In this document: positions 26,652 through 35,037 of the stretch, piece by piece
How the letters are laid out: every line of letters starts with the position of its first letter
Position numbering within the stretch: the stretch's first letter is position 1
Assembly (NCBI GenBank): GCA_030427825.1
Contig: JAUICO010000050.1
Location: 1 to 35,210 of the forward strand
Length of the DNA: 35,210 nucleotides
Origin: a bacterium
Lineage (GTDB): Bacteria; Myxococcota_A; Bradymonadia; REDH01
Direction: 5' to 3'
Notes under the pieces: model-generated
What the model saw: only the letters and a program-made list of their open reading frames with translations
Database searches by the model: none
Told to the model about the DNA's origin: nothing
Translations under genes and position numbers: made by a program

Positions 26652-26671
26652 GCCGACCGGTGAAGGTCGGC
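26652..26671. terminator. Possible terminator hairpin between convergent genes
   Basis: GCCGACC (26652-26658) pairs with GGTCGGC (26665-26671) around a 6-base loop, 8 bases past the stop of the Fe-S oxidoreductase. There is no U tract in either direction, so it is a weak candidate. The remaining bases of the 233-base gap (26447-26679) show no convincing gene. Confidence 0.35.
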
Positions 26672-26679
26672 ACCAGCAC

Positions 26680-28719
26680 CTACTCCGCGGCCGGCTCGGG
26701 CTCCGCCGCCTGATCGACGATCAGGTTGTCGGCCACAACTTCGGCGAGGTCGAAGGCGCGAATCTCTGACTCGCGCGCCTTGAGGCCGTCGCCGAGCATG
26801 GTCATGCAGAAGGGACAGTTGACGACGACGGCTTCTGCGCCGGTCTCAATCGCCATGTCGGTACGGTGCACGTTCACGCGCTTGCCCTGGTCCTCTTCCA
26901 TCCACATCTGGCCGCCACCGGCGCCGCAGCAGAGCGCTTTGCGACGGTTCCATGCCATCTCTTTCAGCTCGATGCCGGGAACCTGCGCGAGGGTTTCGCG
27001 CGGGTTGTTGTAGTCGCTGTTCCAGCGGCCGATGTAGCAGCTGTCGTGGTAGGTGTAGCGTCGCCGGCCGCTGTCCTTCAGGCTGAGCCGTCCCTGACGC
27101 AGGAGGTCGTTGAGCACCTTCGTGTGGTGCAGGACCTCGTAGTTGCCACCCAACTGCGGGTACTCTTTGCCGATGGTGTGGAAGCAGTGCGGGCAGGTGG
27201 TGATGATCTTGTTCACCCCGTATCCGTTCAGCGTCTCCACGTTTTCGGTCGCCTGTGCATAGTACACGTACTCGTTGCCCAACCTACGCGCGGCGTCGCC
27301 GGTGCATTTCTCTTCGGGCCCGAGGATAGCGTAGTCGACACCTGCTGCAGACAGGATGCGGGCCATGGCTCGTGTAACCTGCTTCTGGCGGTCGTCAAAT
27401 GAACCGGCGCAGCCTACCCAGAACAGGTACTCCGGGACGCGGTCGAGCTCGCCGAGAATCGGAATATCGAGGCCCTCGGCCCAGTCGGCTCGCTTCGAGT
27501 TCGAGACGCCCCAGGGGTTCGAGTTGTTCTCAATGTTCTTAAAGGTACGCCCCAGCTCTGCGGGCACATCACCTTCTGTAAGTACAAGATAGCGACGAAG
27601 GTCGACGATGGTGTCGACGTGCTCAATGAACACGGGACAGTTCTGAACGCAGGCGCCGCAGGTGGTGCAAGCGAACAGCTCTTCTTTCGAGATGATGCCA
27701 CCGGCCAGCAGCGGGTAGTTGTCCTCTTCGCCCTTACGATAGACGGCCTCGCCCTTCTCTTTGACGTGCTGCTTCAGCTTCTGAATCACGATCATCGGAT
27801 TCAGCTCTTTGCCGGTGTTGAAGGCCGGACAGTAGTGCTCGCACCGTGCGCATTCGGTGCAGGCGTAGGCATCGAGCAGCTGCTTCCAGCTCAGGTCTTC
27901 CATGCGCGCCGCGCCGAAGGACTCTGCGTCTTCATCTTCCATGTCGAGCGCGTACAGCGAGCCTTTGGGCTCAAGCTTGCGGAAGAACACGTTGGACGTA
28001 GCGCCAACGAGGTGGATGTGCTTGCCGCCGGTCGAGATCCAGTATGCGAAGAAGGCGACAATGCTGAGATGCATCAGGTAGAAGACGATAAACCCGATGT
28101 GCACGATCGCGTTGTCGTGCGCCGAGTGCGGACCGCCGAAGACCTGCGAGACCGCCATTGAGATGGGCGTCCATTCCGGGTCCCAACCCAGCTCCCATGC
28201 GTGCTCCCAAGCGATCTCGCAGCCGTGCGCCAGGTACTTGGTCAGGATCAGACCGACCTCGAGCCCGAGAATGACCGCACCGTCGCGGGTCTGCGTCGTA
28301 TGGTCGGGCCGGATGATGAAGCGTCGAATGATCGCTGCAATGACCGCGATGAAGACGAGCGCAGTGAACACGTCCTGTACGAACAGGATCCCGTTGTAGG
28401 CGTTGACGCCGATGATTTCGCCCAGCCTGAAGTCCGGCGCGAATCCGCGGATGATGAACTCGACGGTCTCGACCTGGAGGACAACGAATCCCCAGAAGAT
28501 GAAGAAATGGAGGAAGCCGCCGAACTCTCGGATCGTGCGTGCCTGTCCGAACACATACTTCACGAAGCCGGCGGCGCGGGGCCCCAGGTCGTCGAGATCG
28601 GCTCGGCCATCGTTCCGTCCGGCTACGACGTAGCGCAGCTTCCAGAAGATCTCGTACCCGGCATAGCCGAATCCCACGGTGACGATGAGCGCAACTGCGA
28701 TTGGGACGATAATTTCCAT
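26680..28719 (-). CDS. Membrane Fe-S oxidoreductase, HdrD-related (EMO-like)
   Basis: 679 residues. Residues about 1-235 hold several membrane spans with His residues (HFFIFWG, LAHGCE, VHIGFIVF, LMHLSI) like the NarI heme-b domain. Then come two [4Fe-4S] motifs, CTECARCEHYC (287-297) and CTTCGACVQNC (351-361), and two CCG (heterodisulfide reductase D) domains with Cys437, CPHC (509-512), Cys561, CCG (597-599) and CPFC (635-638). This order matches the membrane oxidoreductases that pass electrons from electron-transfer flavoprotein to quinone (EMO) in fatty-acid-degrading Deltaproteobacteria. etfAB are not in the window. A possible link to acyl-CoA metabolism, as for the carboxylase above, is inference. 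ATG at 28719 with GGAG about 12 bases away. Confidence 0.88.
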   Translation of the reverse strand: MEIIVPIAVALIVTVGFGYAGYEIFWKLRYVVAGRNDGRADLDDLGPRAAGFVKYVFGQARTIREFGGFLHFFIFWGFVVLQVETVEFIIRGFAPDFRLGEIIGVNAYNGILFVQDVFTALVFIAVIAAIIRRFIIRPDHTTQTRDGAVILGLEVGLILTKYLAHGCEIAWEHAWELGWDPEWTPISMAVSQVFGGPHSAHDNAIVHIGFIVFYLMHLSIVAFFAYWISTGGKHIHLVGATSNVFFRKLEPKGSLYALDMEDEDAESFGAARMEDLSWKQLLDAYACTECARCEHYCPAFNTGKELNPMIVIQKLKQHVKEKGEAVYRKGEEDNYPLLAGGIISKEELFACTTCGACVQNCPVFIEHVDTIVDLRRYLVLTEGDVPAELGRTFKNIENNSNPWGVSNSKRADWAEGLDIPILGELDRVPEYLFWVGCAGSFDDRQKQVTRAMARILSAAGVDYAILGPEEKCTGDAARRLGNEYVYYAQATENVETLNGYGVNKIITTCPHCFHTIGKEYPQLGGNYEVLHHTKVLNDLLRQGRLSLKDSGRRRYTYHDSCYIGRWNSDYNNPRETLAQVPGIELKEMAWNRRKALCCGAGGGQMWMEEDQGKRVNVHRTDMAIETGAEAVVVNCPFCMTMLGDGLKARESEIRAFDLAEVVADNLIVDQAAEPEPAAE

Positions 28720-28746
28720 ACCTTGCCTGCTCCGGTTCGGCGCACC

Positions 28747-28774
28747 CTATAACCGCCGCCCCTGGCCGCATCAA
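28747..28774 (-). promoter_or_regulatory. Sigma-70-like promoter of the Fe-S oxidoreductase gene
   Basis: On the minus strand TTGATG (28774-28769) and TTATAG (28752-28747) are 16 bases apart. The start would lie near 28740, about 20 bases before the ATG. It shares a 168-base divergent gap with the Hsp70-like gene, for which only a weak pair was seen (TTGCGA at 28833 and TATGCA at 28858, 19 bases apart). Confidence 0.5.
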
Positions 28775-28887
28775 TCATAACTCTGCGCCTGATCGCATTG
28801 GCGGCTTTCCCCGACCGCAAATGCCGCCGATATTGCGACATACCGATCCACTCATGCTATGCAGGTGCCGATGGAAGCGGGACCTTC

Positions 28888-30438
28888 ATGAGCGAGACGA
28901 CCGAGTCGTACGGACCGGTGATCGGCATCGATCTCGGCACCAGCAATTCGCTGGTCGCGGCGGTTGTTGACGGCGAGCCGGTGCTGATCCGCGACGCGGA
29001 CGGTAGGGTGGTTGTACCCTCGGTGCTCGCAGTGCTTCCGGGCGAAGAACACCCGATCGTCGGGACCAGGGCGCGAAACCTCCACGTGATCGACCCGGGG
29101 CGCACCATCTCGTCGGTAAAGCGCCTGATAGGCAGGCGTGCCGACGACACCGCGGTCGCCCGCATCGCCGAAGAGGTCGGTTTCGAAGTCATCGCAGCCG
29201 ACGATGACTGGCCGCAGATTGCGATCGGCGACGCCACCTTCGAAGTCGTCGAGGTTCTGGCGATCATCCTCGGGCGCCTTCGCACCATCGCCGAGGAGTT
29301 TCTCGGGGAGCGCATCAACCGCGCTGTGATCACAGTGCCTGCCAGCTTCAATCAGGCCCAGCGCCGAGCCACACGCATGGCCGGCACGCTCGCCGGCCTC
29401 GACGTGATGCGTCTGCTCAACGAGCCGACCGCCGCCGCCCTCGCCTACGGGGTGACCACAGATTCACACGAAACCGTCGCCGTGTATGACCTTGGCGGTG
29501 GCACCTTCGACCTCACCCTGCTTGAGCTGCGCGCGCAGGTGTTCGAAGTGCGTGCGACCGACGGCGACAGCTTTCTTGGCGGCGACGATATTGATCGCCT
29601 CGTCGCCCGAGAGCTGGCAGACCGCATCCAAACCCGCTTCGGCGTCGAGGTTCCTCCCATCGGAATGCAGCGACTCAAGACCGTCGCCGAACGCATGAAG
29701 ATGGACCTCAGCGAAGTTACGGAAACGGAAGGCCAGGTTCCCGCACACTGGCTCGGTATCATCGACCGCGACGAGATCTTCACCGTCGAGCTTGAGCGCG
29801 ACACCCTTGAAGAGATGTGTCACGAGCTCATCGACAGGACCTTTGAGTGTTGCACCCGCGCCCTCGCCGCCGCGTCACTGCGCCCGGAGTCGGTCGACAG
29901 TGTGGTTCTTGTCGGCGGCTCTACCCGGATGCCCCTGATTCGCGAACGCGTAGCCCACTTCTTCGGCCGTGAGCCCGAGCAGGCCATCAACCCTGAGACG
30001 GTGGTCTGCATCGGCGCCGCGCTACACGCCGACACACTCGACAGCGTCCGCCGCCCCCGCTTCGAAGGCGCTCGACCATCCACGCTGATCGATGTCTGCC
30101 AGCACACGCTCAGCATCGGAACCGTCGGCGGGTTCGTTGAGCCTGTAGTGCCGGCCAACACACCGCTGCCCGTGCGGCGCACCCGGCACTTCTCAACGAC
30201 ACGCGACAACCAGGACACGGTGCGCCTGAAGATTTTCGAGGGCGGCTCCAAGCTCGCCGCCCAGAATCACGAGCTGGGCGAGCTCATCCTGAATGACATT
30301 CGCCCGATGCAACGCGGCGCTGTAACGATCGCCACCACGTTCGAGGTCACGACGGATGGCGTTCTGCAGATCACGGCGGTCGATGTCGGTACGGGCCAGG
30401 CACAGAGCTCGCGACTCGTCGTCAACAACAACTCCTGA
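28888..30438 (+). CDS. Hsp70 (DnaK-like) chaperone lacking the C-terminal lid
   Basis: 516 residues from the ATG at 28888, where GIDLGTSNS follows as in other Hsp70s; an earlier TTG would add 30 unlike residues. The nucleotide-binding domain has all signatures: phosphate-1 GIDLGTSNS, catalytic-type Lys78 in SSVKRLIGR, VYDLGGGTFDLTLLEL, LLNEPTAAALAYG and VLVGGSTRMPLI. The substrate-binding beta domain is also recognisable (ANTPLPVRRTRHFSTTRDNQ and GVLQITAVDVGTGQ), but the chain stops at LVVNNNS, where DnaK goes on for about 100 residues with its helical lid. Canonical DnaK is about 635 residues. So this is a short paralogue, not the main chaperone; no dnaJ or grpE is adjacent. Its clients are unknown. 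Confidence 0.9.
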   Translation: MSETTESYGPVIGIDLGTSNSLVAAVVDGEPVLIRDADGRVVVPSVLAVLPGEEHPIVGTRARNLHVIDPGRTISSVKRLIGRRADDTAVARIAEEVGFEVIAADDDWPQIAIGDATFEVVEVLAIILGRLRTIAEEFLGERINRAVITVPASFNQAQRRATRMAGTLAGLDVMRLLNEPTAAALAYGVTTDSHETVAVYDLGGGTFDLTLLELRAQVFEVRATDGDSFLGGDDIDRLVARELADRIQTRFGVEVPPIGMQRLKTVAERMKMDLSEVTETEGQVPAHWLGIIDRDEIFTVELERDTLEEMCHELIDRTFECCTRALAAASLRPESVDSVVLVGGSTRMPLIRERVAHFFGREPEQAINPETVVCIGAALHADTLDSVRRPRFEGARPSTLIDVCQHTLSIGTVGGFVEPVVPANTPLPVRRTRHFSTTRDNQDTVRLKIFEGGSKLAAQNHELGELILNDIRPMQRGAVTIATTFEVTTDGVLQITAVDVGTGQAQSSRLVVNNNS

Positions 30439-30575
30439 AGGGAGAGCGACGGGGCGCAGGTCCGGGAGTGACGCCGCCGCACATCGCAGTCAGCGGAGCG
30501 CTCCCGCCACGCACTTGCCGGGAGCACATGTAACGCAATAACGCGCCGGCTGTGAGCCGAGTTTGGGAGGAAGAA

Positions 30576-31427
30576 CTGAGCACCACCGAAAAGAAGAAGA
30601 GCGACCTCATTCCGCGCGTAATCACGGCGGCGATTGGCGCGCCCATCCTGATCTGCATCGCTCTCTTCGGGCCGAACTGGAGCCTGTGGGTCGTACTGAC
30701 CGTGGCAGCGGCCATTTCGGCCTGGGAAATGCTCAGCATGCTCCTTGCCCAGAGGATGCGACTCGACGCGATCCTTACGATAGGAGCCGTCATCGGCACC
30801 CTGGCGACCATGTATTGGTCCCACGATCCGGCGCACACCGTCATCGCGCTCTTCGCCACCCTGCTGCTTATCCCCATCGCGGTCCTGGCCTTTCTGCCCG
30901 ACATTCAGGAAGCCGCGAAGCGACTGACCGGATGTATGACGGCATGGTTCTACGTGGCGGGCTGCTTCGCAGCATACCTGCTCCTCGTCGGCGATGCGCC
31001 ACGCGATGAGACCGGCGCGCACCAGGCGGGCTGGTTTCTCTTCCCCATGTTCGTGGTCTGGGCCGGCGACACCGGCGCGTACTTCACCGGACGCGCCTTT
31101 GGGCGGCACAAGCTCGCCCCCGTCGTCTCTCCGAAGAAGACCTGGGAAGGCGCAGCGGGCGGCCTGGTCTCATCGGTGCTCGGCGGGCTCCTCTGCCGCG
31201 CGATCTTCTTCACCGAGATGCCAATACTGGATGTTGTCGTGTTTTCGGCGCCCGCGGCGGTGCTCGGTCAGATCGGCGACCTCTGCGAATCGATGATCAA
31301 GCGCTCCACCGGCGTGAAGGACTCCGGCACCATTCTCTACGGCCACGGGGGAATTCTGGACCGCATCGACGGCCTTCTCTTTGCAGTGCCATGGTTCTTT
31401 GTGGCTCGCTCCTTCATCCTCAGCTAG
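30576..31427 (+). CDS. cdsA: Phosphatidate cytidylyltransferase, probable CTG start
   Basis: 283 residues from the CTG at 30576. A perfect GGGAGG (30565-30570) stands 5 bases before this CTG, while the only upstream standard start, a GTG at 30552 (291 residues), has no ribosome binding site and would place GGGAGG inside the gene. The protein makes CDP-diacylglycerol from phosphatidate and CTP in the inner membrane. It has about eight membrane spans and the C-terminal signature from KRSTGVKDSG to HGGILDRIDG. It sits 12 bases before the rseP-type gene. In many Gram-negative bacteria this cluster begins with uppS and has dxr in the middle; neither is here. Confidence 0.9.
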   Translation: MSTTEKKKSDLIPRVITAAIGAPILICIALFGPNWSLWVVLTVAAAISAWEMLSMLLAQRMRLDAILTIGAVIGTLATMYWSHDPAHTVIALFATLLLIPIAVLAFLPDIQEAAKRLTGCMTAWFYVAGCFAAYLLLVGDAPRDETGAHQAGWFLFPMFVVWAGDTGAYFTGRAFGRHKLAPVVSPKKTWEGAAGGLVSSVLGGLLCRAIFFTEMPILDVVVFSAPAAVLGQIGDLCESMIKRSTGVKDSGTILYGHGGILDRIDGLLFAVPWFFVARSFILS

Positions 31428-31439
31428 AGCCGCCGCTAC

Positions 31440-33092
31440 ATGCGCGTACTCTTCTACTTTCTGCTCCTCATCGGGCCGCTCATCTTCTTCCATGAGCTGG
31501 GCCATCTGCTCATGGCAAAGCGCTTCGGCGTGAAGTGCCCCGAGTTTGCGATCGGCGTGGGCCCCAAAGTCGCTTCCTTCGTCCGCGGCGGCACCGAGTA
31601 CACGATCCGGATGCTGCCCCTCGGCGGCTACGTGCGAATGCTCGGCATGAGCCCCGAAGAAGTCGGCGGCGCCAACGACATCGGCCACACACTCGCGGAC
31701 AGGAAGATCTGGCAGCGCGCGCTCATTTTCCTCGCCGGACCGGCGATGAACCTCATCCTTCCCATCCCGGTTTTCATGCTCTTCCACTTCGGCGTGGTCG
31801 AGAAAATCCCCGCGACGGTGGGTTTCGTTGAAGCGGAGTCTCCAGCAGCCGCCGCGGGATTGCAGGCCGGCGACCGGATCGTAGCCGTCGAGGGGAAGCG
31901 CGTTCGCTACTTCGACCAGCTCCAACGACACATCGGACGGCGCCCGGGCGAAGAAATCGAAGTCAGCATCGAACGCGCCGGTGAGAGACTGACTCTGCAT
32001 GCGACCCCGGAGCCGGTGCAGGTTCGCGACAGCGTCTTTCCGCTGCGGGTCGTCACGCGCGGAATCCTCGGTTTTCAGAACACCGGCTATGCGGCGGTCA
32101 TTCACGTCGATGGTGGTTCCGTGGCGTCGCGGGCCGGGTTGCGGACCTTCGACCGCATCGTCTCCGCAGACGGCGAGGCCGTTGGCGACCTGCCCGAGCT
32201 CATACGGCAACTTGAAGAGTCCGCTACAGAAACTGATCTCGTGGTCCTCAGGCGCAGCGCCCATCGCGGCGCGGCATCAGAATACGGCATTCTTGAAGCT
32301 GTGGCGGTCACCCTGCCCGCGATCTCCGACGCGACAGGCGCCGGACTCCGCAGCGCGCAGCAGACCATCCTGACCGTGCAGGCGCATAGCCCTGCGGCGG
32401 AAGCAGGGCTACGGGCCGGAGATCGCGTGACGCGCTTTGATGGCCGCCGTTACACCGACCTGCGCAACCTCATTCGTCGCCTTCAGGTGATGGAACCACG
32501 AGATCACAAGGTCTTCTTCGTGCGCGACGGCACCGAAATGAGCGCCGTGTTGCGGCCGGTTCGGCAAGAGGTCGTCGCGGAATTCGGAACCAGGCGGGAT
32601 GCCACCTTTGTCGGTCTGGCCGCATACGGACGATACGTGCCTCCGGACACCGTGAAAGTCGGGCTTGGCGAACGAATCGTCAGCGCGATCACCAAGGGCG
32701 TCAGCGACACCCTGCAGTTGATCGCGGGCCTGATCATGGGAGTCTTCTACCTCTTCGCAGGCAAAGTCGACTCATCGAGCCTTGGCGGACCCATGATGAT
32801 CGCAGACGCCGCCTCCCAGGCCGCGCGAGCCGGCTGGCAACAGTTTGTCGGCATGATGGCTCTGATCAGCGTCAACCTCGGGATTCTGAACCTCCTGCCA
32901 ATCCCAGGCCTGGACGGCGGCCAGCTCGCTGTGTTGACCTTCGAAGGGGTCAAGCGGGAACCGCTGTCGATGCGGGCGCGGCAGTTGATACACTTTGTCG
33001 GTATCGCGATGATCGTCCTGCTGATGGTGTTCGTGTTCAAGAACGATATCGAGCGCTACTGGGCCGGCATCGCAAACTGGCTCAACTCGTAG
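31440..33092 (+). CDS. rseP: RseP-type site-2 metalloprotease with three PDZ units
   Basis: 550 residues, longer than E. coli RseP (about 450). It cleaves membrane-spanning segments, classically anti-sigma factors and leftover signal peptides. The zinc site HELGH (18-22) is in the first span and the second ligand motif NLLPIPGLDGGQL is in a late span. Between them are three PDZ-like units, about 124-192 (PAAAAGLQAGDRIVAVEGKR), 217-272 (VASRAGLRTFDRIVSADGEA) and 309-375 (PAAEAGLRAGDRVTRFDGRR); RseP has two. ATG at 31440, with only a weak ribosome binding site. It lies between cdsA and tsaB. The usual antisigma substrate is not in the window. Confidence 0.95.
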   Translation: MRVLFYFLLLIGPLIFFHELGHLLMAKRFGVKCPEFAIGVGPKVASFVRGGTEYTIRMLPLGGYVRMLGMSPEEVGGANDIGHTLADRKIWQRALIFLAGPAMNLILPIPVFMLFHFGVVEKIPATVGFVEAESPAAAAGLQAGDRIVAVEGKRVRYFDQLQRHIGRRPGEEIEVSIERAGERLTLHATPEPVQVRDSVFPLRVVTRGILGFQNTGYAAVIHVDGGSVASRAGLRTFDRIVSADGEAVGDLPELIRQLEESATETDLVVLRRSAHRGAASEYGILEAVAVTLPAISDATGAGLRSAQQTILTVQAHSPAAEAGLRAGDRVTRFDGRRYTDLRNLIRRLQVMEPRDHKVFFVRDGTEMSAVLRPVRQEVVAEFGTRRDATFVGLAAYGRYVPPDTVKVGLGERIVSAITKGVSDTLQLIAGLIMGVFYLFAGKVDSSSLGGPMMIADAASQAARAGWQQFVGMMALISVNLGILNLLPIPGLDGGQLAVLTFEGVKREPLSMRARQLIHFVGIAMIVLLMVFVFKNDIERYWAGIANWLNS

Positions 33093-33105
33093 CTCCGGTC
33101 AGACC

Positions 33106-33801
33106 TTGATTCGACTTGCTATCGACACCTCCACGCTGACCCTCGCAATCGCGTTGAGCGTAGACGATGTAGTCGTCGCGACGCGCAGCACATGGCGCAA
33201 GCGCGGGCACTCCACAATTCTCGCCGAGGGCGTCGCCTCGATGCTCGAACGGCAGGCGCTCACAATCCGTGACGTTGAAGAGCTCATCATCGGCAGCGGC
33301 CCGGGCAGTTTTACAGGTCTCCGGGTCGGCCTCGCGTTTGCCAAGGGCGTAGCATTCGCCACCGGTGCGAAGCTGCGCCCGGTGCCATCGTTCCTGGGGC
33401 GCGCCAGCCTGCTGCCGGCCGGCGACCGGGTGGCGTGCGCGATCGACGCACGACGCTCCGAGGTCTATGCTGCGGTGCTGCACTGCGGCGAAGATGCGCG
33501 CTTCATCGTCGAATCGAACACGTGGGCGCCTGATGCCTTTGCCGCGACGCTCGACGGGCAGGAGCCGGGCGCCCTGCTCTGCGGCAATGGATTCGCGGTC
33601 TACGCTGATGTCATGGCCACTGCAAAGAAGCGACATCGCGCCCTGCCCGATACCTGGGACGCGCCGGACGCCGCCGGCCTCCTTGTGGCGGCACGGCGTA
33701 CGGATTTTCCGGCGATGAGCGTCGACGAAGTCGAGCCGATGTACATTCGCCCGAGTGAGGCCGAGATTGGCGCGATGAAGCGCGAGGCTTCGGACGCCTG
33801 A
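33106..33801 (+). CDS. tsaB: tRNA threonylcarbamoyladenosine biosynthesis protein TsaB
   Basis: 231 residues from a TTG start at 33106, 13 bases after rseP, with a weak ribosome binding site. TsaB with TsaD and TsaE transfers threonylcarbamoyl to A37 of tRNAs reading ANN codons. The actin-fold N-terminus LAIDTSTLTLAIAL and the motif GSGPGSFTGLRVGLAFAKGV are the family hallmark. Typical size is about 220-235. TsaB lacks the metal site of TsaD, as here. It is the last gene of the plus-strand group and converges with a lipoprotein gene. Confidence 0.95.
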   Translation: MIRLAIDTSTLTLAIALSVDDVVVATRSTWRKRGHSTILAEGVASMLERQALTIRDVEELIIGSGPGSFTGLRVGLAFAKGVAFATGAKLRPVPSFLGRASLLPAGDRVACAIDARRSEVYAAVLHCGEDARFIVESNTWAPDAFAATLDGQEPGALLCGNGFAVYADVMATAKKRHRALPDTWDAPDAAGLLVAARRTDFPAMSVDEVEPMYIRPSEAEIGAMKREASDA

Positions 33802-33835
33802 TACCGATTGCAGACACGCTGCTTCTGCTGCCAGG

Positions 33836-34348
33836 CTATTGCGTGTCGATGCGTACGTTCGCGCGAATCACCATCGGGATGCCTTCGATCGGATACTCTC
33901 CATAGCCGTCCGCCGGCACGAGTACGAACCGCAGCACCAGCCGCTCTTCATCGTTGAGCCTCTCGCGCAGGTCATCGGTGTAGGTCACGTCCAGCGACGC
34001 TACGGTCTCGCCCGTCTTGAAGTCTGTGCCTCGCGCGAGCTCGAACTCGCCTTCGTCGTCGATGACCATGACTGTCAGCGTATCAATAAAGGTGAGGTCG
34101 TCGCTGCCATCGATGTCGGTGATGATAATCGTAACACTGCGGAGCTCGATGAATTCCGCGTCAGACGGGTCACTGTCGAAACGAAACCGCTTCTGTTCTG
34201 TGACGGTGTCTGCAAGGCCGCGTACGTCGAAGACTCGCAGCTCGGATGAGATCACCTCATTGATCTCCGTTGGAACTACGCACGCAGACAGCGCCAGCGC
34301 CAGCGCCAGGAAGGTTCCCGCGATCAGAAGCGCTCTGCGGTGATACAT
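33836..34348 (-). CDS. Small lipoprotein, unknown function
   Basis: 170 residues. The leader ends in ALSAC, with the lipidated Cys23. The mature chain is almost all beta-type with many Asp/Glu (IELRSVTIIITDIDGSDDLT, FIDTLTVMVIDDEGEFELAR), like an immunoglobulin-type sandwich, with no Cys after the lipid anchor. AGGAAAGAG precedes the ATG. It follows a second small lipoprotein of similar size on the same strand (87-base gap); both are rich in beta strands, and the pair may act together at the outer membrane. No family was recognised. Confidence 0.75.
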   Translation of the reverse strand: MYHRRALLIAGTFLALALALSACVVPTEINEVISSELRVFDVRGLADTVTEQKRFRFDSDPSDAEFIELRSVTIIITDIDGSDDLTFIDTLTVMVIDDEGEFELARGTDFKTGETVASLDVTYTDDLRERLNDEERLVLRFVLVPADGYGEYPIEGIPMVIRANVRIDTQ

Positions 34349-34435
34349 TTCTCTTTCCTGAGCCGAGGGGACCGACGCACTTCGTGTTGGTGCTATCGCC
34401 TACTATCGTGGCGTCGCCCATCCCGTGCAAGCGCC

Positions 34436-34921
34436 CTACCGCAGAATTGTGAGGTCGCCCCAGCCCCAGATTCTTACTTCAACGCTCACCGGGCCGTCGG
34501 GAAACTGCGCGGGATTCGGCGTGAACTTCCACTCGACGCGAAGGGAGTCGCTGCCTTCCGGTACCAGCTCTGACAGTTCACCGGTCAGCTCAGAGGCGGC
34601 GGCAGTCGCTCGCGTGCCTTCGCTCAAATCCCCGAGACCGTCGAAGGCGACGATGGTCTGCGTCAGCTGCGGCGCGGTCAGCGTGATTCGGGAGAAGGCC
34701 TCAAGACCGACGTCTGATGGCGAAACCACACGAATTTCGACGCGAGACAGTTCAACCCCGGGCGCCGCGGAGAGGTTCCGCTCAAGGGTAAGCGTTCCGT
34801 CAGCGCCTACAGAGGACGTCACTTCGATCGTTTCACCGGTCCAGACGTTCGCGCCGTCGTCATCGCAGCCGGCAGTGGAGAAGAGTAGAAAGAGCGCTGT
34901 CAGAACAGTCGCGATTCGCAC
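34436..34921 (-). CDS. Small lipoprotein, unknown function
   Basis: 161 residues. Leader MRIATVLTALFLLFSTAGCD gives a lipobox with Cys19. The mature part starts with acidic residues and has beta-type stretches (TIEVTSSVGADGTLTLERNL, VEIRVVSPSDVGLEAF, SLRVEWKFTPNPAQFPDGPV and VSVEVRIWGWG at the end). It looks like a secreted beta-sandwich but has no known signature. It precedes the 170-residue lipoprotein gene. The 116-base gap upstream shows no certain promoter. Confidence 0.75.
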   Translation of the reverse strand: MRIATVLTALFLLFSTAGCDDDGANVWTGETIEVTSSVGADGTLTLERNLSAAPGVELSRVEIRVVSPSDVGLEAFSRITLTAPQLTQTIVAFDGLGDLSEGTRATAAASELTGELSELVPEGSDSLRVEWKFTPNPAQFPDGPVSVEVRIWGWGDLTILR

Positions 34922-35037
34922 GGTGGCCTCGGGAACTCAGGGGACGCGCAGGCTACGTTCGGCGACCATGTTGTGCAAGACAATGGCACGCACTCTGCGG
35001 CCGTATACGGCGGATACGCCGGGCGACGACTCAAGGG

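Noticed and set aside
26458..26679. 73-codon minus-strand frame ending TCGRCIRTLLRLGEARYLVKECG
   Set aside because: The end looks protein-like with three Cys and could be a zinc peptide, but the start has no ribosome binding site and the first half is Arg/Pro/Ser-rich. Not called without homologues.
31170..32264. 364-codon minus-strand open frame opposite cdsA and rseP
   Set aside because: It crosses two well-supported genes on the other strand.
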